Shown here one piece after another: positions 29,287-41,300 of a stretch of 64,000 bases of DNA; within the stretch, counting starts at the first letter, position 1; each line of letters opens with the position of its first letter. Under the pieces are notes generated by a model. That model was not told the origin of the DNA. It worked only from the letters and a program-made list of their open reading frames with translations, and ran no database searches. The stretch covers positions 1 to 64,000 of the forward strand of contig JAPMXV010000031.1 in the NCBI GenBank assembly GCA_026936335.1, given 5' to 3'. Both the position numbers and the translations under genes were made by a program. Origin of the DNA: Mantamonas sphyraenae. Lineage: Eukaryota; CRuMs; Mantamonadidae.

Positions 29287-29982
29287 TCACACATCCAAAT
29301 CCTGCAGCACCTCCTCAATCATCACATCATCCATTTTGTCCTTCAGGCTCGGTATCAGCGTCTTGGCCTCGTCCACCTCGTCCGGCACCAGGTTCAACAA
29401 CGCCGCCACCTCGAATTGCTGCAGTCCCAACTTTTCGTCCTCGAGCTTCTTCCGTGCGTCCTGAACCTGCTCGCTCGAGCTGAACTTTACAAACCGCCTG
29501 CTGTACTCCAGAGTCTTGTCCAGCATCCTATACCCACCCGCACACCAGTCAGTCGCCGCTCCTTCCCCCTTCCCTCCCTCTCCCTTCCCTTTTTCCTCCC
29601 CGGCACTCACTCCTGCTGTTCCCCGCCCGACTGATCATCCTCGCGCGCCGTCTTGATTTTCTCCAGCAGAAAGAACAGCTCCGACGTGCTCAACGTCTGC
29701 TCGTTCTGAAACTCTGCACTCCAGTCAAATCCAACACACGCACACACACACACACACACAACCGCACACACAAACACCGTCCCCCATTGCGTCCGTGCCC
29801 CACCCGCGTCTCGTGCGTCAGTTCCATGCGGCCTCCCTCTCCAGCCCCACTCTCCACCGTGCCCCCTCACCACCGCCACCCACCACACTCAACTCCCTTT
29901 CCTTCCACCTACCGTCGCCCAGCACCAGGTTCGCCGCATCTTCAGCTTGGTGTGCTGCCTTGCTGCTTGACGACAGAGACAT
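29287..29982 (-). CDS. RPB4: RNA polymerase II subunit RPB4
   Basis: Three exons: 29982-29913 (70 nt), 29713-29611 (103 nt) and 29527-29287 (241 nt); introns of 197 and 83 nt in consistent phase. The product is 137 residues (human POLR2D has 142). The N-terminal part (AEDAANLVLGD-EFQNEQTLSTSE) and the C-terminal HRDC-like bundle (YSRRFVKFSSSEQ; LQQFEVAALLNLVPDEVDEA; LIPSLKDKMDDVMIEEVLQD) align with RPB4 throughout. It forms the Pol II stalk with RPB7. The first intron carries a CA microsatellite. The gene is convergent with the kinase (56 bp) and divergent from the PH-ankyrin gene (59 bp). Confidence 0.92.
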
Positions 29983-30041
29983 CCTGGAGACACAGTGTTG
30001 CTTCGGCTGCCGCGCAGCACCCAAACAAAGAACAAACACAA

Positions 30042-32346
30042 ATGGAGGGCTTGCTCGACACACGCTACTCTGCTTCGGCAAAGTGGAAGCCCGCCTACTT
30101 TCTGTACCACGACTGGTGCACCAGCCTCTCCTGGTACCCCGACGAGGACAGCCGTAGCCCGCTGGGACTTTGGCCCTGCACGACTGCGTCCTCCGCCAGC
30201 TTACAGACCCGGAGAGCGACGCACACCCAAATCTCCTCTGCCTCACCCACGACGAACGTGGCGATCTCTATCTCTCCTCCGACAACAAAGCCATCCTCGA
30301 CGAGTGGGCCGCACTTTTCCAAGCCGCCCTTGACGAAACCCCGCACGGCGCTCAGCCAATCGTGTGCGACACCCCGGTCAACGCCTACGGCAAATCCCAC
30401 GACAGCCTCGACCCCATGTCCATCTCCTCTGCCACATCTTCATCCTCCTCCTCCTCCTCTGCTTCCTCATCCTCCTCCTCTGCCGCCTCTGGCAACAGGG
30501 CCTCGTGTACGTTGTTTCCCCTCTCACCGCTCGCTCAGGAATCTGTTTCACACGCCCCATCCCAGACCTTTTGCTCACAACGCCCCTTACAATACGCCCC
30601 CTTCCCGCACCCATCGCACGTGCGCTCCCGCCCCCCAAACCTCCACCCCTCCACCCTACCCTCTCAGCATTCCTCGGCAACCTTTTTGGCGGCGGCGATG
30701 GCGACGAACAAGAAATCTCCACCGACGAACCAGGCTACGTCCTGGCTGGCCACATTTACCATATGGGCGCCACCATGAAAAAGTGGAACAAGCGCTATGT
30801 GCGCCTCAGCCACACCACCCTTGCTCTGTACAAAAACAAGTCCAACCGTCAACCCACCCTCGAGGCCGACCTCGCCTCCATCCGCTGTGTCCGCTACGTC
30901 GAGGGCACTGCGCAACGCACCAGCATCTTTGAGGTCGAGCGCCAAGCTGACTCCTCCATCTTCCTCTCCGCCGCCAGCGAGCTCCTCACCGCACGCTGGG
31001 CAACCTCCATTCGCAAGGAGGCCTTCTCCGGCCTCGTCCTCCTCGCCGCTCAGAACGCAGACTCCGATGCCCTCTGGAAGGCCGTGCGCAACGGTGGCTT
31101 CCTCTCCACCACCACCCTTGACGAACAGCGCACGCCCCTTCATCTCGCCTGCCGCGCACACAGCACCCAGCTCATCCGCGAACTTGCCCAGCGCAAATCC
31201 TCACATCCAGGCGACAAAGGCATCGACGTAAATGCTCGCGACGTCTCTGGCAACACCCCCATCCTTTTCTGTGCCACAGACGTCCAAGCCTACCGCGACG
31301 AGCTCGTCCAGCTCCTCATCCTCAAGCGCATCCCCGGCTGGAACACACAGGCCATCGACCTTCACCTCACAGACTGGAGGCTCGAACGCAACGTGCTCCA
31401 CCATGTCGTCGCCGCTGGCTCCCGTGAGCTCGTCCAGTTTCTCATCGACTGCTTTCCCGACGAGGCCCAGGCTTGCGCAAACCAGAAGGACAAGGCCAGC
31501 ATGACTGCACTCACCATTGCCCTCAAAAACGCACGCGAGGACATCGTGCGCATCCTCGTCGAGGGCGTCGCCGTCGACTTTGACGTCCTCGACGATCACA
31601 ACCGCACTCCGCTCCACTACGCTGCCCACTCGGGCATGCTCAAGTCCACCATGGCTTTTGTAGAAAACGTTTTTAGCGACTCGTCCATCGACACCTCCGA
31701 TGCAGAGGGCCAGACTGCCCTTCACCACGCAATCGCAGGCGGACATCTCGACGTCGTGGACTACCTCCTAAGCGCAGGTGCAGATGCCCTCCGTTGCGAC
31801 GCAAAGGGCCAATCTGTCCTTCACCTCGCTGCTTGGTCCGGCAAGGCCGACATGCTCCACATGCTCCTCGACATCGACGGCGTTCCCGACCTTGCGCCCC
31901 ACGGCGACGCTGAAGGTACCACGCCCCTCATGGTCGCCGTCTCAAAGGCCTCCCACGATATCGCTCTTGCCAGCACCCTCCTTGAACTCGGCACCATCGA
32001 TGTCAACGCCCAGGACGCCATCGGCTGGACCGTCCTTCATCACGCCGCATGGGCTGGCCACGTCGCTGCTGTCGAGCTCATGAACGACTACAAGGCTGAC
32101 GTCAACATCACAGAGCCCAGCAAGAACGCCACGCCCCTCCTCTTTGCTGTCAGCAAGGGCCACCTCGGCATCGTCGAGTACATGGTCGTTGGCATGAAGG
32201 CCGACGTCAACGTCAAACTCAACACAGACATCTCCGCCACAGACATTGCCCTTGCCAACGGCCATGACGGCATTGCACGCTTCCTCAAGGACCACGGCGG
32301 TCACTGGAACAACGAGTTTGACGAGCAAGAGTCCAGCCCAGCTTGA
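30042..32346 (+). CDS. Double-PH, ankyrin-repeat protein (one frame break)
   Basis: Exon 1 30042-30506, intron 30507-30667 (GTACGT...TCTCAG), exon 2 30668-32346; ~714 residues once one base is added. A first PH-like domain begins at KWKPAYFLYHDW and continues as TLALHDCVLRQLTD in a different frame; one extra G in the GGG at 30164-30166 joins them (alternatively a 53-nt intron 30154-30206). A poly-Ser linker follows, then a second, clear PH domain (GYVLAGHIYHM...KKWNKRYVRLSHTTLALYKN...WATSIRKE). About eight ankyrin repeats run from ~31060 to ~32290 (RTPLHLACRAHSTQLIREL; TALHHAIAGGHLDVVDYLL; LLFAVSKGHLGIVEYMV). Likely a phosphoinositide-binding membrane adaptor. No ArfGAP zinc finger is present, unlike ACAP/ASAP. 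Confidence 0.85.
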
Positions 32347-32379
32347 AGCAAATCAAAATCCAAGTTTCCCCTCCGCCAC

Positions 32380-35300
32380 ATGGACTCCATACAAACCATG
32401 GACACTATGGACACCAGGGGGCAACTCCACGCACAAGACGTGGACTCATCCACGGACACAACAACAGACACGCTCCCCTCCTCCTCCTCTTCTCTTCCTC
32501 TCCTCTTCCTCTTCCTCTTCCTCCTCCTCCTCCCCCAACACCACCACCAACAACGATTCCCAACGTGTTAACCACCATCTCACTTGGAATGACTTGGAGC
32601 TCTTGTTTGCAGCAGACAACGAAAACGAACACGATCACGACCTCTCCCACTCCAGCCAGCCCCAGGCCCCAGGCCAAGCCACGACCCAACATTTTGCCCC
32701 CCAAAAGGCCGCCCTGGTTCCTTTCGCCTGGTGGTCCGAGTCCCAGACTGTGCGCAACGAGCTCGGCCTTTACGACGGCAGTGCGTCCCCCAAAGGTACC
32801 ACGCCTCCCCTCCTCCGCCCGCTTCACATCTTCCACCGCACACACACGCACACACAACACTCACACACAATCCTCCCTCCCGCTCCCCGTTCTATGATTC
32901 CCTCAACCTTTCCCACACGCACACCACGCTCTCCATCTCGACCTTCCCCTTCTTCTGGTCCCTGCTTTTGCGCAAACCCCCCGTTTGCCACAGCCCTCCA
33001 GATCACCCTCGATCGCCTCCGCATCGAGTCCTCCACCCTCCTCGCAAACGCCACAAGCTCCCCTTTCTCCGTCCAGTTTCTCCGTCGCCAGCGCATTCTC
33101 GATGAGTTCAACGCGGTCTACATCCTCCAACGTGGTCAGCAGGTAAGCCATGTCGCACGAAATTTCCAATTCTCACCTCTCCCGCACCGTCCCTTCTCCC
33201 CGCCACTCACCCACACCTCCCTCTCTTTGTCTCTTGCAACCTTGCAACCTCCCCCCTCTCTCCCGTCTCCCGTCTCACACTCCCTCTTTTGCTCATCCCG
33301 CTCGCAACCCTTGCTCAGACTCGCTGGACCGAGAGCAACTCCGCTGCCAGCACTTCCCACAACGACTCGCGCTCCTTCCAAGCAAACCTCCTGGCCACCA
33401 CTCTCGCCACAGTCGGTACGGACAATCCCCACATCAACCAACAACTCGTCGCCCGTATCATGGACACCTACGACACCACCTCCAACCTCCAGGTCGCCTC
33501 CCTTGCGCACGAATCTCCCCTCGTCCACGCTCAGCTCAACCAGTGGCTCCTTGACATCTGCGCAGACCAGCAATGTGACACGCACACCTTCCAGCTGGCC
33601 GTCCGCTGTCTCTTTCGCGCCACCCTCCTCCGTGGCTCTGTCGCCTCCTTCCTTGCACTCCTTGCCCTTGGCTTCGCCTCCTCCTCGCCCCTCTCTGGCG
33701 ACCAGCTCACCTTTGCTGTCCACCACGAGCTCGCTGTCCTGTCTGACTACATGACCCAAACCCATGACCAACACCTCGATCTCGACGCCTACACACAAAT
33801 CGAGCTCACTTTCGACCAACTCCGCCACAGTCTCTCCCTCCTCGCTGCCGCCCTCGCCCGCACAGCTATCGACTACACCGCCATGCCCGACAACCGCAGT
33901 TCCCATGTCCCTCTCCTGGTTCAGGTCCATCCACAGACCATTGAACTCGTCTTTGCCATCCTCCAGACCTGCGACGACTCCCAAATCGTCACCTGTGTCC
34001 TCCAGCTCCTCTGCGCAACCGTCCGCTGTATCTCCTCCCCCGCCCAACTCGGCGACTCCAACCTCGCCTGCATCGAACCCTTGCGCACCCTCCTCTGGTC
34101 TCTCCACAAGCAGCAACACTACGCCCAACTCGTCATGGATATCTTCCAAGCTCGTCTCGATCTTTTCTACCCAACCATCGCCAGCTGTGCACGCATGTTC
34201 CTTGCCACCATGGACCAGCCACAGGCTGTCACTGGCATCTGCACAGCCCTCGCCATGCTCCCAACCCCGGAGCACATCATCACAATCACCGAACCGGCCT
34301 CCGATGCTTCGGAGCATTCCACACCACCCCTTACCATCGGCCAAGCAATCGTCCAGGCCCTTGTTCAACCTCTCCTCGCCCCTCCTGATGACGATGCCCT
34401 CCCGCGTACTCTTAGCTTCCGCCGCCTCCTCCTCACCATGCTCCGCAACCTCGTCTCAAACCAAGACTACGACGTCCTCATCGACCTCACTCGCACCGTC
34501 ATCACACAGATAGACGCCTTTGTTTGCAAAATCGCACACACAGACCCGCTCACCTGTCCCCTCATCGAGTTGCTCCTTCCGGCCCTCCTTCACCCCCTCT
34601 CCCTCCTGACAGACCCCTCCTACCACTATCGCCTCCTCGAGCTCGTCGACCCCGCCGTCAACCTCCTCCAACACATGTCCGTCCGCGATTTTGCTCCCTG
34701 GACGTACTCGCAGCAGTGCCTCGCCACTCTCGTCTCACGTACCCTGTGCTCCCACATCTTCTCTGTTCCCATGCACGAGGACGACAACGCGCACGACGAC
34801 CACACACGCCACTCCCACCCTACCTCCCCTGCCTCAGATCGCTCCCTCTTCGACGCCATTGCCTTCTGCGACCCCGACGAACAGTCCACCACGCAGCTGG
34901 ACCACCGCGCCTTTGTCCACTCCCTCGCCAACCTACCCCAAGACGACCCGCGTGCCGTCGCCCTCATTGCAGCACGCCCCACCCGTGGTCTCAACATGCT
35001 CAACCCCCTTTACCTCTCCACCCTCGCCTGCTTGCTCCGACTTTCACCGCAAGCTTGCACCGAAGCCGAAACCTGGGCTGCCTCCGACCCGCTCCCGTCT
35101 CTCCCATCCTCCCTGCGCACTCTATGCAAGGCCACGGCGCCCCTGTATGCTCACTTTGCTCGCATTCGCAACCAGTCCCACCAAGACAGCGACTCTGTGA
35201 TGCACACACACATCCAGCGCTCCACTCAAAAGGCTCAAGTCATTGCAGAGTGGGCCGTCGACTCTGTCGCGTCAGACGCAACCCAACTCCTCCTCGCCAC

Positions 35301-38300
35301 CCTCCTGGATCACAACTCCACCCACTACCAAATTATTTCCTCCCTTGCAAGCGTCAACGACCTTGCCATCCAGCGAGTGCGCTGCCTCGACACCCTTGCT
35401 TCCATGCTCAACTCCCTTGCCCACGCTCCAGACCTCGTCAAGGAGGTCCTCCGATGCCTTGCCTCCAGTATCTCCCGCATCTCCTACTCCCTCAATCGAA
35501 AGGGAACCTTCTCCCTCAACAGTTCCCTCATACATCTCATCAGCAACGAGCGCGCTCAATTCCTGGCAGACGCGACACGCTCTCTCATGGCCTGCTGTCT
35601 CGACCTCCATGCAAACCCACACATGCCCGCCCTCGTCCGCCTCTACGCCCTCTCCGTCTTTGTCCTGCGCCTCAGCCCGCGCGAACTGCACGACATGGTT
35701 CCCCTCACTCCCCTCCTCGAAAACGCTTCCTCGTTCCTCCTCCCCGAAGCTGCTGGCCCCAACTCTCTCCGCAATGCTGCCCTCGTCCTCAACTGGAATG
35801 TTCTTCGCATCCTCCTCCTTCGCGCCGTCCACACCAGCCCTCGCGCCACAGAGTGTGCAACCAGCCCAGCCACCCTCGACAATCTCGGCTCCTTTGCCCA
35901 GCATCTCCTCCACGGCACCGCTCCGCTTCACCCGGGCACAACACTTGTCGATCTCCTCGAGCTTTTGCTTCTCATGACTGCTGCCCAGCCCTCTGTTGCC
36001 CCGGCGATCAGTCAAGTCAGCCCGCTTGTCAACGCCCTCATCACCCTCCCCGCTATCTCCACAAGTCCCTTCTTCCACCTCTTCTCCGACATCTACCGTG
36101 TCCAACTGCTGTCTGTGCGCCTCCTTCGCAGCGTCCTCGTCCATGTTCCGCCCCAGCACGTCCTCGAACCCCTCCCCAACACTGCTCCCATCGAACTCGT
36201 CGGTACCACCCTTGGCACAGCCACAACCGCCCTCGAGCTCATGGTTCTTGTCGTCGGCTACCCGGGCGTCCACCTCAACTCACGCGCTCGTGTCTCTCCA
36301 CACATCCGCCTCTCTACAAGCTTTGCCGCCTCACCCCGTGCCAGCACCGCCCTGGAGCAACACAGCCCACGCGGCACCTATGACGCAGCTCCGACCCGCG
36401 AGCGTCCTAGCGACTCTTTGCGTCTGCCAAGCTCCGTTTTCCTCAGGCCCCAGTTTGACGACTCCCCCCATCCTGACGGCGCCAACCCCTCCGACGGCCG
36501 TGTGTCCATGATCACAGAGTCTCCGACGCAACTCGACACACACCACATCACCGGGCAACACTCCTACTCCGAGCAAGCCCTGACCCTCACATGCCACTCC
36601 ACCTCCACCAGCCAACCCGTCGTCGCACGTGCCAATCTGCCCGTCCCCACCGCCGCGGATCTCTTCTATTGGGAGCTATCCATCGACGATGCAAGTCCGT
36701 CCGAGACAAACGTCGTCCTCGGCCTCCTGCCCATCGGCGGCTCCCTGGCACATCCCCCAGGCTCCGCAGACACAGGCTTGGGCCTGCATGGCGCCTCTGG
36801 CGACGCCTACGTCCATCAAGACGGCCGCAAGCGCCGTCTCCCATACGGTCCTCCCTTTGGCGCCGGAGACATCGTCGGCATGTTGTGGAACCGCAGCAAA
36901 GCATGCGTCTCCTTCACCCTCAACGGCCTCAACCTCGGCATCGCCTTTCACAACGTCCGTGGCACCATGGTCCCTGCCCTGGCCCTCACCGGAAAGGATG
37001 CGACCGTACGTGTCAACTTTGGCGAGTCTCCGTTCCGCTTTCGTTTGGAGAGTGTGCACACCTTGGACGACCGCCTCTCTGCGGGTGCTCTTCAAAGCTC
37101 CGATATGGGCCCAGGAAAACGTGCAGCAAACATGGCCGAGGAAACCGTGCAGCTCCTGCGCGGTCTCATGCACTCCAGCCGTGCCTGGAGCTCCATGATT
37201 GTCGAACATCTCGATGCTGCGCTCAAGCGCCGTGATCGCATCCTCCTTCGCTGCTGCGAGAGCAGACAGGACGCCCTTCAGGAAGACATGTTGGCTGTGT
37301 GGAGCCTCATCGGAGCCTTGAACATCGCCGGCGGCCTTCCACCTACCTTTCGTGTCGGCGCAGCCGTCCGTCACGTCGCTCTCAATGCACGTGCCGTGGT
37401 CATCGGCATGGACACCCAACAGCAGCAACAGATCCACGTCCTCTTCCAGCGAAACGCCAGCTCCGCCTTGCGCCGCGCTACCTATGCGCGCCAGGACTTG
37501 GAGCTGCTGAACGAGGTCCCGCTCGACAAGACGCCCTTTTACAGCAACATTCTTTTCCGCACTTGGAAACTCCTGCTGCGTGGAAACATCGTACAACGCA
37601 CCTCCAGCGACGCGGTCGTAGTCAGTTCCTTGCCCAGAGTCCCGTCCGATGGCAGTTCTGGTGACGAGAGCGACTCGGGCAGCCCGTCTGGCACGCGTCG
37701 AAGACGCCAGCGTGTCATTGCCACACGCAGCCGCGTCGATGAACTCGCTGCTGCAGAACGCCTGGATGCAAACCCTGGCTACGGACCTCACAAAGCCAGC
37801 ACTCCGGCAGGCTCTCCGGCGTCTTCCTCCGCTGCCGCTGCTCGTGTAGGCGCCGCTGCCAGCCCGTTTCCAGCGTCATCGTCATCGCCGTCGTCCGCCT
37901 CTCACTCGCCTGCCTCATCCGGTCTCGGTTCCAATCCTTCGGGTGTGGTTGGCCTGCTGGTGGATCGCTCCATGGCCAAACACGTCCAAACACAGCTGCG
38001 CATTGCCGCCCTCCGTTCCATGCGCGAGTTTGTGGCCGGAGGCGATGTCGAGGAGCTGTTTGACCCGCAAATGCTGTCAGGACTGCGTGAGCTTGCCCTC
38101 ATCTCCATTGGAATCGACACAGATGCAAATGTGAACACCCTCACGGAACGCGTGGCTGCCCTCGACCGCGTGCGCATGGAAAAGACTCTTGGCTTGCCTC
38201 ACGAAGACGTTGCCCTCATGAAGGAGATGCAGTCCAGTGCAGAGGCCCTCGAGTCCATGTTTGATCTCGCCGAGTGGGAAAAGGACCTCCTTGCCACAGC

Positions 38301-41300
38301 ACATCCCCTCGACCAGCAGACTCTGGAAGACGTCATGCAATTGCAAGACGAGCCATCCGCCATTCAAACCATCTTACAGCTGACAGGCTTGAAACAGGAC
38401 GCTGTTGAGGCCTGCCGCCACGTCTTTGATCTGTTCCCGCGCCACCGCAATGGTATTCGCCTCACAGATTACATGCGAGCCCAGCGTATGCTCGGCAAGT
38501 ACGTTGCAGGCGGTTTGGCAACACACAGCCATCTCACCCTGCACACCGGTGCACCGCAGCCCTTGACCTCCGAACACATCGTCACCTTTCCCGAGTTCCT
38601 CGTCGTTTTTCTCAACCAGCAGCGACGCCGACTCGTACAGACCGTCCGGTGCATCTCTGTGTCCGAGCATCGTGAATCCATCATGCGCCTGAGCAACATC
38701 AACTCGGTGGTTGTCAGCCAGCCCGGTGAGCTTGAGCTCCTCGAGGCCCTCTCCATGCAGCGCACGACGTCCATCATGACGCACGACCCCAGCCAGGACA
38801 AGGACAGTATGTGCATGGCCGAGGATCGCGTGCGCCACGGCATCGGTTGCTCTCAGTGCACGGTGCGCTTCATCAAGGGTCCTGCGTTTGCTGCCGCAAG
38901 CACCTCCCAGTTCTATCTCTGTTCGCAGTGTGTCCGTTCGCGCGGCGACTACCCTCTCACAGATGCATTTTTGCGCTTCTCTCGCCCTGTGCCCACCACG
39001 CCATCCATGTGCGCAGACAGCGTGCGCTCCATCTTCATGGGTGAACAAGGACCTCGCGCCCTGCTCCCGCAGCTGTATCCAGGTGCCAGCCAACGCACTC
39101 TCTCGCGCGTCGTCGACCATCCGGGCACTCATTGCAATTTGTGCATGACCTCTCCCATTCACGGGCTGCGCTACCAGTGCCTCAACTGCTCGTTCCAAAT
39201 GTGCAGCGCCTGCGAATCATCAAGCCGCCACAAAGGTCGCCACAGCGATCGTCACGTGCTCTTGGCACTGCCCCACCCCAGCCCAGTGTACGATGCAATG
39301 GTCTCCGATCCCAGCACAGGCATTCTGCCTGTGCTCTTTCCGGACGATCGCAACACACGCGCGGCCAAGTGGGACGACATTCAAGTCGGAAGGCGTATGG
39401 TGGTGGTCAGCGACGCAAGTCAATCCAACCTATCCTCAAATGCCCACGGCGAACATGACGGCATGCTCTCTGTGCGTGGCTGCACCGGCGTGGTCATCGA
39501 CCTCGACCCCAGCTCGCACGCCGTCCTGCTGCAGCTTCAAGATTCCAGTTCACGCATGCACACACGTGTTGTCTGGTTCAGTGCACATGATTTGCGCATG
39601 GTGACGCGTGGTGTGGCGGAGATGCCCCTCGCTGAAGTCGTGGAGCAGATGCGCCAGCAGGCCAGCGCCTTGCTCATCAGCCTCAGCAGAGATTGTCTCG
39701 TCAAGTTCCTTGCAGAGCAGCCCATTCCGCTTCAGAGCGGTTACAACGACTTTGGCGACCGCCAGTTGCTTGTGCGGCTCCTCAAGCAGATCATGCTCAC
39801 GGAGCTCCGTCGTGGTGTTGACATCAACGCCCAGGACTGGGAGGAGCGCGTGCACCCGGACACCCTCCAATTCTGCCGCCGCTGTTTGCACATCATCATG
39901 ACCGAGCAAGTGGTGCGCACCTTTCCCACGCGCTCGCTCCTCGCCCAACTCGTGCGCCAGTGGCGCCTCGACATGATCTCCGGCCATGATGCTCTGAGTG
40001 GCACCGCAGGAGCCAGTTCCGGAGTGCTTTCCACACGTGCATCCTCAAACTCGTCGACCTCCAGCGGTGGCACACGCGGCGAAGCAGAGATCAAGAGTGG
40101 CTGGATGAGCCGCCAAAGCAGAATGCGAACTTGGAAGCGCAAGTGGTTCGTGCTGACCCGAGAATCCCTGTGCCACTGGGATGACAACAGCGCCACTGGG
40201 GCACCGTCTGGTCGCTACGAAGTGGAGGACATGCTGGAGGCAGACGTCGCCCCGTCGAAAAAGGTGCAGAAGAAGGTCGGCATTGCTGTGCACATGAAGG
40301 GCGGCACCAATCATTACTTTGTGGTTGACGACGTGGACGAAGTCAACGCTTGGATCAAGGCCCTGACACGCGCCATTGACTCGTCCCAGAAGCGTATGTA
40401 CACAAGCACGCGCAGCAAACGATCCTTCTTGTCCAAGAGCAGCAACAGCGAGAGTGACGATGAGGCCGGTCTGGCCGGCACAGACTCCTCGGGGTCTTTT
40501 GGCATGGATGGAGGGGTGGCATCATCATCGTCTTCATCCTCGTCCTCATCCAGCGCAGCCGGGTATTTGGAATCCGGTGGGGCTAGCGGCGGCGGAAGCG
40601 GTGGGGGCGACGAACTGACGCGGCGTACGGGACGCAGCCTCAGTACATCGAACGCCCCGGGTATGTTCACCACCATGGGCAACTCTGCATTCGACCTGAG
40701 CTACAGCGAAGACAATATGGACAGCCTGGCCGAGGATGGAATTAGCGTGCCCAGGCGCCTCGATGTGGATACATCCCTGGTAGCAACGCTGGCTTGCAGC
40801 GCACTGTCATCTCTGCGCGACGCCATGGCGGCCGTGTGGCCCACTGTGTCGGTGGAAAGCCAGCATCCGCTTCCAGCCTCGATGCAGGAGCGAAGGCAAC
40901 TCGTGCGCATCGAAAAGGCCGAGGGTCTGATCATCGAATTTGATCCCAACTGTTGCTTGGAACAAGGCACACAAATGCTGTCGATGTACGCGGACAGCAG
41001 CCAAGACCGCTTGCTGGGCCGCTTCAGTGGCTATGGCGCACGCTGTTTCCCAAGGACCATGACGGTGCCGGGCAATAGTTTTTGGCTTGTGTACGAAAGC
41101 GAACGGTCGGCGGAGGCCAAGGAGCAGCTGTTTGGATACAAAATGATTGTGTCCCCGCAGCGGCTGCGTGTCACCGACGCGGAGCTGCAGACCGAACCGT
41201 CGATCGAGTTTGGCTTGTGGTCGTTGTCATGGCTCAACTCCATGAATCCTGTGTGGTCGCGCTCGTTCTACCAGCCCGAGGTGATTGAGGCCCTGTTTTA

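Noticed and set aside
30154-30206. A 53-nt intron explaining the frame change in the PH-ankyrin gene
   Set aside because: The supposed intron encodes the continuation of the PH domain (TLALHDCVLRQLT) in the new frame; a missing G in GGG explains it better. Not fully excluded.
32246-33754. 502-codon frame covering the end of the PH-ankyrin gene and the start of the HECT gene
   Set aside because: It runs through two introns with clear donors and acceptors (32781-32993, 33143-33318) and begins inside the preceding gene; only 32540-32780 and 32994-33142 are coding in this frame.
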